64,000 nt of DNA from Foetidibacter luteolus (GCF_009650435.1 NZ_VVIP01000094.1:91577-155576), one strand, 5' to 3'; counted from the first letter of the stretch, positions 51,660 through 60,324 are shown. Notes: generated by a model from the letters alone, not told the origin. Program-made: numbers and translations.

Positions 51660-52637
51660 ATGGACCCGATTGTAAATTCTGTAGCCTATTGCGGTGGCCG
51701 CCGGGTGGCCAGCCTACGCCTTGATGAAATAAGCCAGGTACTTAAACAGCCCGATAAATTTGTATGGATAGGGCTGCATGAGCCCAGCAAAGAGTTGCTA
51801 AGGCAGGTGCAAAACCAGTTTAACCTGCACGACCTGGCCATAGAAGATGCTTTTTCGGCCCACCAGCGCCCCAAACTTGAAGCTTATGGCGATACACTCT
51901 TTATAGTACTGCGCACCGCGCAAATGAATAAAACGGAACACCACATAGATTTTGGTGAAACCCATTTTTTTCTCGGGGCTAATTTTATAGTTACGGTACG
52001 CCACGGCTCATCGCTGGCGTATACAGAAGTGCGTTCCCACTGCGAAAACACGCCGCATCTTTTAAGCAAAGGCCCTGGCTTTGCGCTATATGCCGTAATG
52101 GATTCCATTGTTGACCAATACTTTCCCGTAATAGAAGCGCTTGAGCAGGAATTGATTGCCGTAGAAGAGCTGATATTTGACCACAAGCCCAGCCGCGAAA
52201 CCACCCAGCAGATTTATATGCTAAAGCGTGAATTGCTGGATGTAAAACGGGCCATCACACCATTGATAGATATCTGTAACCGGCTGATGCGTTTTGATAT
52301 CGGCCTGATACCCGAAGATACAAGGCCCTATTTCAGGGATGTTTACGATCACTCCCTGCGTATTAACGAAATGCTTGATAATACCCGCGAACTGGTAACC
52401 GCCGCACTGGAAGCCAACTTCTCCCTCACTTCCATATCGCAAAGCGAAGTCTCTAAAAAATTTGCAGGCTGGGCGGCTATTATCGGCGTGCCTACCATGG
52501 TGGCGGGCATCTACGGCATGAATTTTAAGTTTATGCCCGAGCTTAATTTGCCCTGGGCCTATCCGTTGGTACTCGCCACCACATTCGGGCTTTGCATTAT
52601 ACTGTATATTTTTTTCCGGAGGTCCGGATGGTTGTAA
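51660..52637 (+). CDS. corA: Magnesium and cobalt transport protein CorA
   Basis: CorA is a pentameric magnesium channel of the inner membrane. The 325-residue protein has a large soluble N-terminal part with coiled stalk helices. Two C-terminal transmembrane helices follow, the first ending in IYGMNF (GMN selectivity motif) with the loop MPELNLPWAYP. The C-terminal tail (FFRRSGWL) is basic, as in the family. The ATG lies after an AT-rich leader (51580-51655). Confidence 0.97.
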   Translation: MDPIVNSVAYCGGRRVASLRLDEISQVLKQPDKFVWIGLHEPSKELLRQVQNQFNLHDLAIEDAFSAHQRPKLEAYGDTLFIVLRTAQMNKTEHHIDFGETHFFLGANFIVTVRHGSSLAYTEVRSHCENTPHLLSKGPGFALYAVMDSIVDQYFPVIEALEQELIAVEELIFDHKPSRETTQQIYMLKRELLDVKRAITPLIDICNRLMRFDIGLIPEDTRPYFRDVYDHSLRINEMLDNTRELVTAALEANFSLTSISQSEVSKKFAGWAAIIGVPTMVAGIYGMNFKFMPELNLPWAYPLVLATTFGLCIILYIFFRRSGWL

Positions 52638-52693
52638 CCCCCGGCCGTAACATACGCCTTTGCAGTATAGTATTGTAGCATAGTAATATTATT

Positions 52694-52812
52694 ATGGGGT
52701 GCCCCCAAGCTGCGCAAGGGGTCGGGCTTTCCGCTGCTACTCCGGCACAAAAGCCCTGCTGCCATGGCCTCACCGGGGTATCCGCTTCAATCCCTCACCC
52801 ACAGGTGCAACA
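52694..52812 (+). repeat. Dispersed intergenic repeat R3 after corA
   Basis: GGGTGCCCCCAAGCTGCGCAA, GGGCTTTCCGCTGCTACTCC and CACCGGGGTATCCGCTTCAA in the same order as at 25852. The 619-base gap 52638-53256 also holds AT-rich DNA with a 13-base period near 53200 (CCAATATCCAGAT, CCATTATCCAAAT, CCATTATCTAAAC) just upstream of the next gene; no other gene is visible. Confidence 0.7.
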
Positions 52813-53256
52813 GGTTGCTTCTTTTGCAGCCAGGTTTAAGGCGCAGCAAGCCTGCACGCTATAACTATATGCCATCTTTCCTTCTATGGTTTTGTACTGC
52901 ATTTTTCTTGTTACAGATTTACAACCTGCATCATACATCTATTACAAATTGTAGTAAGAGTTCTACCCCTTCTGTTACAAACCAGTACTTCAAACAGGTT
53001 ATATACTCTATTTTTTACGGCTTTGCGCTGTAGTTACTTTGTATCATCAAATCAACATGTTGGCTGGTAAATATCCAATAAATGAAAAACCGTAAAAATC
53101 CAATTTCGGCCCGTTTTAAGGTCCAATTTCCTGGCAACCCAAACCCTTTTTAAAGCACTAAAATCCAATGTTTCTGTGGGAATAAAAATTGTTTCCCTCA
53201 GTCCAATATCCAGATCCATTATCCAAATCCATTATCTAAACAAATCTACTTTTCCA

Positions 53257-56200
53257 ATGAAAAATCTAATGTCTTTCACGGGCAGGGCCTTTCGTGTGCC
53301 TGCCCTTGCAAAAGCGCTCTTTTTACTTACAGCAGTAACCCCTTTTTATTTTTCTGCCAAAGCGCAAACATCTGCCAACAAAGCCCCTGTGGCTGTTATT
53401 ACGGGCGCCAAAACCATTTATCTCCCAGGCAATTCCTTAGTGTTGGATGGCAGTTCTTCTACAGATAGTGATGGCAGCATTAGCTCATACTCCTGGAAGT
53501 TTGTATCAGGCTCCGGCGGTTATGCTTTAAGCGGTACTGCCGGCTCAAAACTTACTGTAAGCAACATGTATGCGGGAACGCGTACTTTTCAGCTTACTGT
53601 TAAAGACGATAAAGGCGCCAGCAATACCGCACAGGTAACCTTTACTGTAAGCAACGAGCCCCCAAACGCTGCACCAACAGCAGTAATTACAGGTAACAAC
53701 AATATCGTTCTTCCTGCCAATTCAACCGTACTTAGCGGCGCTTCTTCCACAGATGCAGATGGTTCAGTTAAGTCTTATGCATGGTCAAAAATAAGCGGCC
53801 CTTCAGCAGGTAATGCTTCAGGCGTGTCTTCTTCCGCTCTGTCATTGTCTGGCCTGGTTGAAGGAACATATACTTACGCATTAACTGTTACAGACGATAA
53901 AGGCGCTACGGGCGCCACTCAATTAAGCGTTAAAGTAAACGCAGCCCCGGCAAATGCAATACCAACAGCAAGCATTACAGGCAACACCAGCCTTATTCTT
54001 CCGGCTAATTCCACAGTGCTGGATGGCTCTGCCTCAAAGGATACAGATGGCAGCATTAAATCTTATGCATGGTCAAGGGTTTCCGGGCCGGCATACGGCA
54101 GCCACACAGGTACTTCTACCGCTAAGCTCACACTGTCAGGATTGGTGGAAGGTATTTATGTGTATAAACTTGTTGTTACAGATGATAAAGGGGCAACAGC
54201 ATCTGCTTCTGTAAATGTTACCATTTCAGCGCCTGCCAACAATGCGCCTGTAGCAAGTATAAGCGGTAATACCAACCTTATCCTTCCCACTAACTCCACA
54301 ATACTTGACGGCTCTGCATCAAAAGATACTGATGGCAGTATTAAATCTTATGCATGGTCAAGGGTTTCCGGCCCTTCTTATGGCAGCCACACCGGTACAT
54401 CAGCTGCAAAACTTACACTGTCTGGCTTATCAGAAGGCACTTATGTGTATAAGCTTGTTGTTACAGATGATAAAGGTGCTACTGCTACTGCAAGCGCCAG
54501 TGTGGTAGTAAGCAAAACATCTAATGCTGTACCTGTTGCCAAAATTTCGGGTAATACAGATATTCAGTTGCCTGCTAACTCAACCATATTAGATGGTTCC
54601 GGCTCTACTGACAGTGATGGCAGCATTAAATCCTATGCCTGGTCTTATGTTTCAGGCCCCACTTCTTATTCTTTTACAGTTAATGGTTCAGACAATTCCA
54701 AAGTAACTATCAGCAGCCTTACAGCAGGCGACTATGTATTCAAACTTGCTGTTACAGATAACCAGGGCGCTGTAAGTTCGGTTACTGATACTATTAAAGT
54801 TGCTGCCGCACCTTCTACCGGAGACTGTGGCTGTAATATTACCCTTAGCGCCAACAGCGATGGAGCCATTTATGCTACAGGTACAGCTCTTGGTGTTAAA
54901 CCCGGCGATGTAGTATGCATCAAAGCAGGTAACTATAAGGTAATTTCCTTAACCGCTTTCAACGGTACAGCAACCCAGCCTGTTACTATTAAAAATTGTG
55001 GCGGACAGGTTGTGCTTAATCACGTTACAGGAACCAGCATTTCCGTTTATAAAAGCAGTTATTTCAGGTTTACCGGTACCGGCAGTGCAGACAAGTATGG
55101 CTTTAAAACAACCACACCTGCACCTGGTCAGTACAGCACTCTTGGTTTTAAAGTGGCTTCTAACAGCACCGATTTTGAAATTGACCACGTAGAGCTTAAC
55201 CGCATGGCCGTTGGTTTTATGGTAAAAACAGATCCTACCTGCGATGCTGCCACCTGGGCTGAGAATTTTACTATGCGTAATATAAAAATTCATGACACTT
55301 ATGTACATGATGCACAAGGTGAAGGCTTCTACTGCGGCTATACTTTCGCAACATCCACAGTTACCTGCAATGGGGTTTCCAAAACCGTTTATCCGCAGTT
55401 TATAGACGGGATTAAAATTTACAACAACATTACAGACAGCACTTATTGGGACGGTATCCAGGTTGGTCATGCAAGAAATGCGGAAATCTACAACAACACT
55501 GTTACCAACTACGGCCTTGAAAACGAAGCCGGGCAAACAGCGGGCATCATCTTTAACAATGGCTCTGCGGGCAAAGCTTTCAACAATACCATAATAAATG
55601 GTTTGGGCCCCAACTTCCAGGTAATGGGCCAGGGTAAGATATACCTGTACAATAACCTTATGGTTAATGCCGGTAATAACGTGGTAGATCAGAACGCCAT
55701 CTTTATTGATGACAGGCCGGAGCAGGGCAGCCTGCCGCTTACTGTGTTCATAGCCAACAATTCTATCATCAACCCTTCCAAGAATGGTATTCTGTTTATG
55801 AACACCCGCGGCACCGTAGGTACAGATAACCATATCTACAACAACCTGCTGGTACTTAAGAACAGCGCTTACAAGTTGATTGATACAAAGATTGCTTACA
55901 CAGCCTCCAACAACCTGGTAACAGCTAACAGCGTGGATGCAAAATTTGCTGCCACCGCCACCGCAGATTACAGGCCGGCCGCCGGTGCTCCTACCATTGA
56001 TGCCGGTAAAGATTTAACCTCTTACAACATTACCAAAGACATAGTGAATGTGGCAAGGCCGCAGAACGGCAAGTTCGACATAGGCGCTTACGAGTATGCC
56101 CAATCTGCAGCTTCAAAAGTATCAGCCTCGGCTGCAACAACTTTCGCTCCCGCTGCCGCACAGGCAGCAGCCCCGGCGGATAAAATTGTAGCCTACAAGC

Positions 56201-56457
56201 AAGGCCTGACAGTTGCGCCCGTACCGGCAAGGGATCATATCAACATAACCATTAACGACAGGTCAACAGGAAAAGTAAGTATTAAGATAATTGATGGTGC
56301 AGGCAAAATGGCGCTGGTTGATAATAACAACACAAAAAGCGATGTAAACTTTCAAACAAGGGTGGATGTATCACGTTTTCCCACAGGCATCTACTATTAC
56401 GATATTCTTTCCGGCGCCAACAGGTACACAGGAAAATTTATTAAGGCAGGTAACTGA
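53257..56457 (+). CDS. Large cell-surface protein with PKD-like repeats, beta-helix and T9SS sorting domain
   Basis: With ATG 53257 (MKNLMSFTGRAF) the protein has 1066 residues; an upstream in-frame ATG at 53176 precedes the signal and is less likely. After a signal peptide ending AKAQ come five PKD/REJ-type repeats of about 95 residues (30-510), each with LPANST.LDG.S.KDTDGSIK and L..G.Y.YKLVVTDDKGA. Repeats 3 and 4 are nearly identical. From about 520 to 880 a right-handed beta-helix of the pectate-lyase/NosD kind follows (TITLSANSDGAIYA..., MRNIKIHDTYVHDAQGEGF, EIYNNTVTNYG). The last 85 residues are the T9SS sorting domain (LTVAPVPARDHINITIN, FPTGIYYYDIL). A polysaccharide-active adhesin or lyase is plausible; no catalytic residues are identified. 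A terminator follows. Confidence 0.9.
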   Translation: MKNLMSFTGRAFRVPALAKALFLLTAVTPFYFSAKAQTSANKAPVAVITGAKTIYLPGNSLVLDGSSSTDSDGSISSYSWKFVSGSGGYALSGTAGSKLTVSNMYAGTRTFQLTVKDDKGASNTAQVTFTVSNEPPNAAPTAVITGNNNIVLPANSTVLSGASSTDADGSVKSYAWSKISGPSAGNASGVSSSALSLSGLVEGTYTYALTVTDDKGATGATQLSVKVNAAPANAIPTASITGNTSLILPANSTVLDGSASKDTDGSIKSYAWSRVSGPAYGSHTGTSTAKLTLSGLVEGIYVYKLVVTDDKGATASASVNVTISAPANNAPVASISGNTNLILPTNSTILDGSASKDTDGSIKSYAWSRVSGPSYGSHTGTSAAKLTLSGLSEGTYVYKLVVTDDKGATATASASVVVSKTSNAVPVAKISGNTDIQLPANSTILDGSGSTDSDGSIKSYAWSYVSGPTSYSFTVNGSDNSKVTISSLTAGDYVFKLAVTDNQGAVSSVTDTIKVAAAPSTGDCGCNITLSANSDGAIYATGTALGVKPGDVVCIKAGNYKVISLTAFNGTATQPVTIKNCGGQVVLNHVTGTSISVYKSSYFRFTGTGSADKYGFKTTTPAPGQYSTLGFKVASNSTDFEIDHVELNRMAVGFMVKTDPTCDAATWAENFTMRNIKIHDTYVHDAQGEGFYCGYTFATSTVTCNGVSKTVYPQFIDGIKIYNNITDSTYWDGIQVGHARNAEIYNNTVTNYGLENEAGQTAGIIFNNGSAGKAFNNTIINGLGPNFQVMGQGKIYLYNNLMVNAGNNVVDQNAIFIDDRPEQGSLPLTVFIANNSIINPSKNGILFMNTRGTVGTDNHIYNNLLVLKNSAYKLIDTKIAYTASNNLVTANSVDAKFAATATADYRPAAGAPTIDAGKDLTSYNITKDIVNVARPQNGKFDIGAYEYAQSAASKVSASAATTFAPAAAQAAAPADKIVAYKQGLTVAPVPARDHINITINDRSTGKVSIKIIDGAGKMALVDNNNTKSDVNFQTRVDVSRFPTGIYYYDILSGANRYTGKFIKAGN

Positions 56458-56497
56458 TAAAGATTGTTTTTTGGCTCATAGGGTTTTCCAACAAGAG

Positions 56498-56526
56498 AGC
56501 GGGCTTCTGCCCGCTTTCTTTTTTCT
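56498..56526 (+). terminator. Intrinsic terminator after the T9SS protein
   Basis: AGCGGGC, loop TTCT, GCCCGCT with a G-T extension (GAG/TTC) and a TTCTTTTTT tail, 41 bases after the stop. Confidence 0.85.
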
Positions 56527-56649
56527 AACATATGCTGCTGTTAAAATATCGAAGCAGTTTTTGTTCGGATCGCAGGAAGTGAAGGCCTTTCAAAAATTTT
56601 ATCCCGGCCTTTATAACCGCTCTTCCTAAACGGGAATAATTTTTTTTAA

Positions 56650-56680
56650 TTTAATTCCTATAAATTTTGTAGGAATTAAA
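56650..56680. repeat. Perfect AT-rich inverted repeat before the tRNA gene
   Basis: TTTAATTCCTA and TAGGAATTAAA are perfect 11-base inverted arms around TAAATTTTG. It lies between the terminator of the T9SS gene and the tRNA-like gene; a role in the tRNA promoter or as a remnant of mobile DNA is possible. The remaining parts of the 393-base gap show nothing recognisable. Confidence 0.5.
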
Positions 56681-56850
56681 TAGTCTACTAATTTTACATA
56701 GAATTATAACACATGCTTTTCTGTTCTACCATATCGCGATGTTGATTGCAATGGCCGGTTAGTCCACACACTACGCTATTGATTTTTCCAGGTATTATGT
56801 TTTAAAAGCTAAAAGCCACCTAACAGGGTACAGATAAATTATTGCATACG

Positions 56851-56921
56851 AGTTACGTGGCCGAGTGGCTAGGCAAAGGGCAGCAAACCCTTTAACGCTG
56901 GTTCGACTCCAGCCGTAACTG
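56851..56921 (+). tRNA. tRNA-Cys (anticodon GCA)-like gene with A33 and G73
   Basis: A full cloverleaf folds by eye. The acceptor is AGTTACG/CGTAACT (7 bp). The D arm is GCC/GGC with loop GAGTGGCTA, the anticodon stem AAGGG/CCCTT with loop CAGCAAA, the variable loop TAAC and the T stem GCTGG/CCAGC with loop TTCGACT. The anticodon GCA at 56883-56885 reads cysteine codons. Two features are odd: position 33 is A where almost every tRNA has U, and the discriminator base is G where bacterial tRNA-Cys has U. The first pair A1-U72 is also unusual. CCA is not encoded. It may be a non-standard or decaying tRNA-Cys. Confidence 0.75.
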
Positions 56922-56942
56922 CTGTAAATAAATTTTACTGAT

Positions 56943-57554
56943 ATGTCTAACACCAACTTGCTTCAACAGGAGAACAGCCAGGTACATGCGGAGGTACTTG
57001 ATGCTAATAACAGTTATGCATCATCCTTTGGCGATAAAGGAAACCTGCCCCTGCCGCCAGGTAGAAAATTTGCCATACTTACCTGCATGGATGCCCGGCT
57101 GGATCCTGCAAAATATGCAGGCCTTGCAGAGGGCGATGCACATGTAATACGCAATGCAGGCGGAAGGGCAAGCGATGATGCCATCAGGTCGCTGATAATC
57201 TCTCATAAGCTACTCGGCACCAGGGAGTGGTTCGTAATACATCATACGGATTGTGGCATGCAGTTATTTACAGATGAAGTGATACGCGGCCTGCTCACAA
57301 CAAGCCTTAAAACGGCAACAATTGATGAAAAAGGCTGGCGTAACCTGGATGAAAGCGGAGGATCACATGAGGCAGACAATATCGCATTCTTAGCTTTCAT
57401 AAACCTGGCCAATAGCGTAACAGAAGATGTGCAACGGATAAAGAAACATCCGCTTGTAGCAAAAGACATTCCCGTGTATGGCTACATATACGATGTAAAG
57501 ACCGGCAAACTGGTAGAAGTACCTGAAGCCACAGCTATTGGCAGGGCCCGGTAA
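56943..57554 (+). CDS. Beta-class carbonic anhydrase
   Basis: The enzyme interconverts carbon dioxide and bicarbonate. The 203-residue protein has zinc ligands C48 (TCMDAR with D50 and R52), H101 and C104 (IHHTDCGM), the typical beta-class set. NAGGRASDDAIRSLIIS supports the class. The 3' end carries an IYDVKTGKLVEV stretch found in small beta-class enzymes. It starts 22 bases after the tRNA-like gene and ends before a strong terminator. Confidence 0.95.
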   Translation: MSNTNLLQQENSQVHAEVLDANNSYASSFGDKGNLPLPPGRKFAILTCMDARLDPAKYAGLAEGDAHVIRNAGGRASDDAIRSLIISHKLLGTREWFVIHHTDCGMQLFTDEVIRGLLTTSLKTATIDEKGWRNLDESGGSHEADNIAFLAFINLANSVTEDVQRIKKHPLVAKDIPVYGYIYDVKTGKLVEVPEATAIGRAR

Positions 57555-57595
57555 AAAAAATAGCACAGCAATTAATAATGGCAAGCAATCGATGA

Positions 57596-57628
57596 AAAGG
57601 CGGTGTATCTACACTGCCTTTATTTTTT
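57596..57628 (+). terminator. Intrinsic terminator after carbonic anhydrase
   Basis: AAAGGCGGTGTA pairs with TACACTGCCTTT (one G-T pair) and is followed by ATTTTTT. The stem is about 12 bp with a very short loop. Confidence 0.85.
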
Positions 57629-57690
57629 GGTAACGGGGCGGCATTTGTTTTTTGGCTAATCATTATTACTTTTAAATAAACGAACAGATT

Positions 57691-58887
57691 ATGGTTCCGT
57701 ACATGCGCCAGTGGTTTAACAGGCATTTTACCAAAGAAAAGTATGAAACATACCTTAAAGAACTGGATGCGCTGCATCCCGGCGCCATTGAATTCCGCAT
57801 AGCGGAAACACCCATTTTTGTTGATAAGGCGTTTACTGAAAAAATGCTATCCACATGCGAAAGGATCATTGATACAATTGTGAGCCCGGAATTTAAGTTG
57901 CTCACCAACCGCGCAATACCTGCGGATATTAAAGTGCCTGATGAAAACAGTTATTCTGACTTTATTGCTTTTGATTTTGGCATCTGCGAGAATGAGCATG
58001 GGCAACTTGAGCCGCAATTGATTGAAATGCAGGGTTTTCCCACCTTGTTTGCTTACCAGGTTGATGATGACGAAATAACAACCAGGGTTTTTAATATACC
58101 GGATACCTACACTACTTACCTTAATGGCTACAGCAAAGCTTCTTACATTAAATTGTTGAAGGATATTATTATAGCGGACTGCCAGCCTGAAAATGTAATA
58201 CTGCTGGAAATTTTGCCGCACCAGCAAAAAACACGCATTGATTTTTATTGTACCGAACAACATTTGGGTATACCCATTGTTTGCCTTACAGAACTGGTAA
58301 AAGAAGGCCGCCGGCTTTTTTATTGGAGGGATGGTAAAAAGATTGAAGTGAAACGTATTTATAACCGTATCATATTCGACGACCTGCAGCAGCAGCCTGC
58401 CGGTATACAGGAAAAAGGAAAGATTATGTTTGAGGAAATGGATGTGGAGTGGGTACCCCATCCTAACTGGTTTTACCGTATTAGTAAATATACCATGCCG
58501 CTTATTAAACATCCCAACATCCCTGAAACGAGGTTTTTAAATACCATTGAAACCATACCGGCAGACCTGGAGAATTATGTGCTGAAACCTTTGTTTTCCT
58601 TTGCCGGCCAGGGTGTTGTTATTGATGTTACCGAAGACGATATTAAGCAGGTAAAAGATCCTGAAAACTGGATATTGCAGCGCAAAGTAAAATACGCTGA
58701 TGTAATAGAAACACCCGATGTGCCCGCAAAGGCAGAAATACGGTTGTTTTATTTTTGGAAGCAAGGCGAGCCAAGACCCGTAGCCGCCCAAAACCTGGCC
58801 AGGCTAAGCAAGGGGAAAATGATTGGCGTCAGGTACAATAAAGACAAAGAGTGGGTGGGCGGCAGCCTGGTGTATTTTGAAAAATAG
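57691..58887 (+). CDS. ATP-grasp-like protein of unknown substrate
   Basis: I do not know the family by name. The 398-residue protein is soluble and ends in an ATP-grasp-like half: YVLKPLFSFAGQGVVIDVT (a lysine in the ATP-binding strand and a glycine-rich loop), NWILQRKVKYAD and AEIRLFYFWK. The N-terminal part holds FIAFDFGICENEHGQLEPQL and IEMQGFPTLFAYQ, features of glutathionylspermidine-synthase-like or circularly permuted ATP-grasp ligases. An acid-amine ligase is the likely reaction type. It is six bases upstream of a hydrolase gene, so the two are one transcript. Confidence 0.75.
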   Translation: MVPYMRQWFNRHFTKEKYETYLKELDALHPGAIEFRIAETPIFVDKAFTEKMLSTCERIIDTIVSPEFKLLTNRAIPADIKVPDENSYSDFIAFDFGICENEHGQLEPQLIEMQGFPTLFAYQVDDDEITTRVFNIPDTYTTYLNGYSKASYIKLLKDIIIADCQPENVILLEILPHQQKTRIDFYCTEQHLGIPIVCLTELVKEGRRLFYWRDGKKIEVKRIYNRIIFDDLQQQPAGIQEKGKIMFEEMDVEWVPHPNWFYRISKYTMPLIKHPNIPETRFLNTIETIPADLENYVLKPLFSFAGQGVVIDVTEDDIKQVKDPENWILQRKVKYADVIETPDVPAKAEIRLFYFWKQGEPRPVAAQNLARLSKGKMIGVRYNKDKEWVGGSLVYFEK

Positions 58888-58893
58888 TGAAGT

Positions 58894-59535
58894 ATGAAAG
58901 TGTATTTTTTATCTGGCCTGGGTGCTGATGAGCGGGCTTTCAGTTTTTTGCAACTTGATTTTTGTGAACCTGTTTTCCTAAAGTGGATTGAACCGCTGAA
59001 AAAAGAGTCGCTGGAGCATTATGCCCAACGAATAGCTGAAAACATTCCCGGGGCAAACCCGGCAATAGTAGGTCTTTCATTCGGTGGTATGCTGGCAACA
59101 GAAATTGCCAAGTTAAAACCTCAGGCCAACGTGGTATTGCTGTCGAGTTCTAAAACGTACAAAGAAATACCGGGTTACTTACGCATGTGGCGAAAATTTC
59201 CGCTGTACAACTGGGCGCCGGACAGCATCTCCAAAACAGTAAGCAGGCCTTTTACCAAAGCATTTAACAGTGCAAGGGGCGCCGAACAAAAACAGGTGTT
59301 CAACAGTATGCTGAATGATACAAATATGCGGTTTGACAAATGGGCTGTTGATGCCATAGTGAACTGGAAGAATACTATTGTTTCCCCCAACATTTATCAC
59401 ATTCATGGCGATAAAGACAGGATGCTGCCTTACAGGTTTATTAAGCCTGATTACACCGTTCCCGGTGGTACGCATCTTATGGTAATGAATAACTGGAAAG
59501 AAATTTCTGAGCTTATAAAAAAGCAGGTAAGCTGA
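58894..59535 (+). CDS. Alpha/beta hydrolase
   Basis: The 213-residue protein is a small alpha/beta hydrolase. The nucleophile is S62 in GLSFGGMLATE; the acid is in HGDKDRMLPY and the histidine in VPGGTHLMVMN. A short lid region (about 95-160) is present. It lacks a signal peptide. Close spacing to the ATP-grasp-like gene suggests the hydrolase acts on or removes a group from the same compound; this is inference. Confidence 0.9.
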   Translation: MKVYFLSGLGADERAFSFLQLDFCEPVFLKWIEPLKKESLEHYAQRIAENIPGANPAIVGLSFGGMLATEIAKLKPQANVVLLSSSKTYKEIPGYLRMWRKFPLYNWAPDSISKTVSRPFTKAFNSARGAEQKQVFNSMLNDTNMRFDKWAVDAIVNWKNTIVSPNIYHIHGDKDRMLPYRFIKPDYTVPGGTHLMVMNNWKEISELIKKQVS

Positions 59536-59536
59536 T

Positions 59537-59722
59537 GCTATGTAAGAGGTAAGAAAGTACGAAGTATCTGTAATATGTAAGATGTGCGATGTGGGATGTA
59601 CGATGTAAACAAGTACAAAGTTGGAAGTACGAAGTACCTGTAATATGTAAGATGTACGGTGTAAACACGTACGAAGTTAGAAGTACTATTCACTATTCAC
59701 AATTCACCACTCACCACTCACC
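59537..59722. repeat. Long heptanucleotide array with a 70-base tandem duplication
   Basis: Units such as TAAGATG, TGCGATG, TGGGATG, TACGATG, then TACAAAG, TTGGAAG, TACGAAG follow in phase, then CACTATTCAC-type units. GAAGTA(T/C)CTGTAATATGT occurs twice exactly 70 bases (ten units) apart, at 59561 and 59631. It fills the whole gap after the hydrolase gene. Confidence 0.7.
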
Positions 59723-59726
59723 ACAA

Positions 59727-60164
59727 CTAATCCTCTTTCCTCAACATGCTTATCCTGTCCTGCGGTGGAATATGGCAGGGTTTGCCCTTTTGCGGGCCGC
59801 CGCCTTCTTCTTTACGTTTACAGATGGGGGGAAGCATTTTATAGCTGTCTTCGTTGGCTTTTGCGGTGTCTGCGTCAAAGCCGGCATTGTTAATAGCTGT
59901 ACGCAGGTAATCGAGGGTAATCCTGTCAGGTACATACTGTATGCGTATGGTGCCTGCGCCCATAGAAATATTCCATTTCAAAATGCCTGCATCGCCCTGG
60001 CCGCCTACTTCAGTAAGCAGGTATTTTTCCAGTTTGTCTTTACACTCCCAGCATTTTAGCTGTGGCACGCTAATGGTAGCCCATACCGGCCTTGCCTGCA
60101 TTACCTGTGCTTTTACTGCTGTTGCTGCAAGGAGCACAATAATCAAACCTGCGATTTTTTTCAT
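59727..60164 (-). CDS. Secreted protein with heavy-metal-associated-like domain
   Basis: Starting at ATG 60164 (MKKIAGLIIVLLAATAVKAQ) the protein has 145 residues; the long upstream extension of the frame has no signal and runs through a repeat. After the signal peptide comes a domain with VPQLKCWECKDKLEKYLLTE, GILKWNISMGAGTIRIQYVP and LDYLRTAINNAGFDAD, the strand-helix order of a heavy-metal-associated (CxxC) domain. The C-terminal tail PPICKRKEEGG...GKPCHIPPQ adds two cysteines. Export to the periplasm and metal binding are the reasonable inferences. Confidence 0.8.
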   Translation of the reverse strand: MKKIAGLIIVLLAATAVKAQVMQARPVWATISVPQLKCWECKDKLEKYLLTEVGGQGDAGILKWNISMGAGTIRIQYVPDRITLDYLRTAINNAGFDADTAKANEDSYKMLPPICKRKEEGGGPQKGKPCHIPPQDRISMLRKED

Positions 60165-60239
60165 ATCAAGTACTTTTAAAAATATCAAACCAGTTGAATA
60201 CAAAACGGTTTTATAACCGGGAACCTGTAAGCCAGTTGC

Positions 60240-60320
60240 CGAGTAGCGAACAAAGCGTACAAGTGAGTGACACAACAGGCGCTTAATAGTAGCAACGCTG
60301 CCGGTCCCAAAAAAAATGGC
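60240..60320 (-). repeat. Dispersed intergenic repeat R1 (minus orientation)
   Basis: Read on the minus strand: GCTACTATTAAGCGCC, TGTTGTGTCACTCACTTGT and ACTCGGCAAC. Most of the gap between the metal-domain gene and pyrE is this repeat. Confidence 0.6.
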
Positions 60321-60324
60321 TGCT

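Noticed and set aside
54949..55833. Long minus-strand frame (294 codons) inside the T9SS surface protein gene
   Set aside because: It lies wholly antisense to a gene with clear domains; the predicted protein has no signal, domain or neighbour support and results from third-position bias of the real gene.
57847..58512. Minus-strand frame of 221 codons under the ATP-grasp-like gene
   Set aside because: Shadow of the coding strand with no recognisable features.
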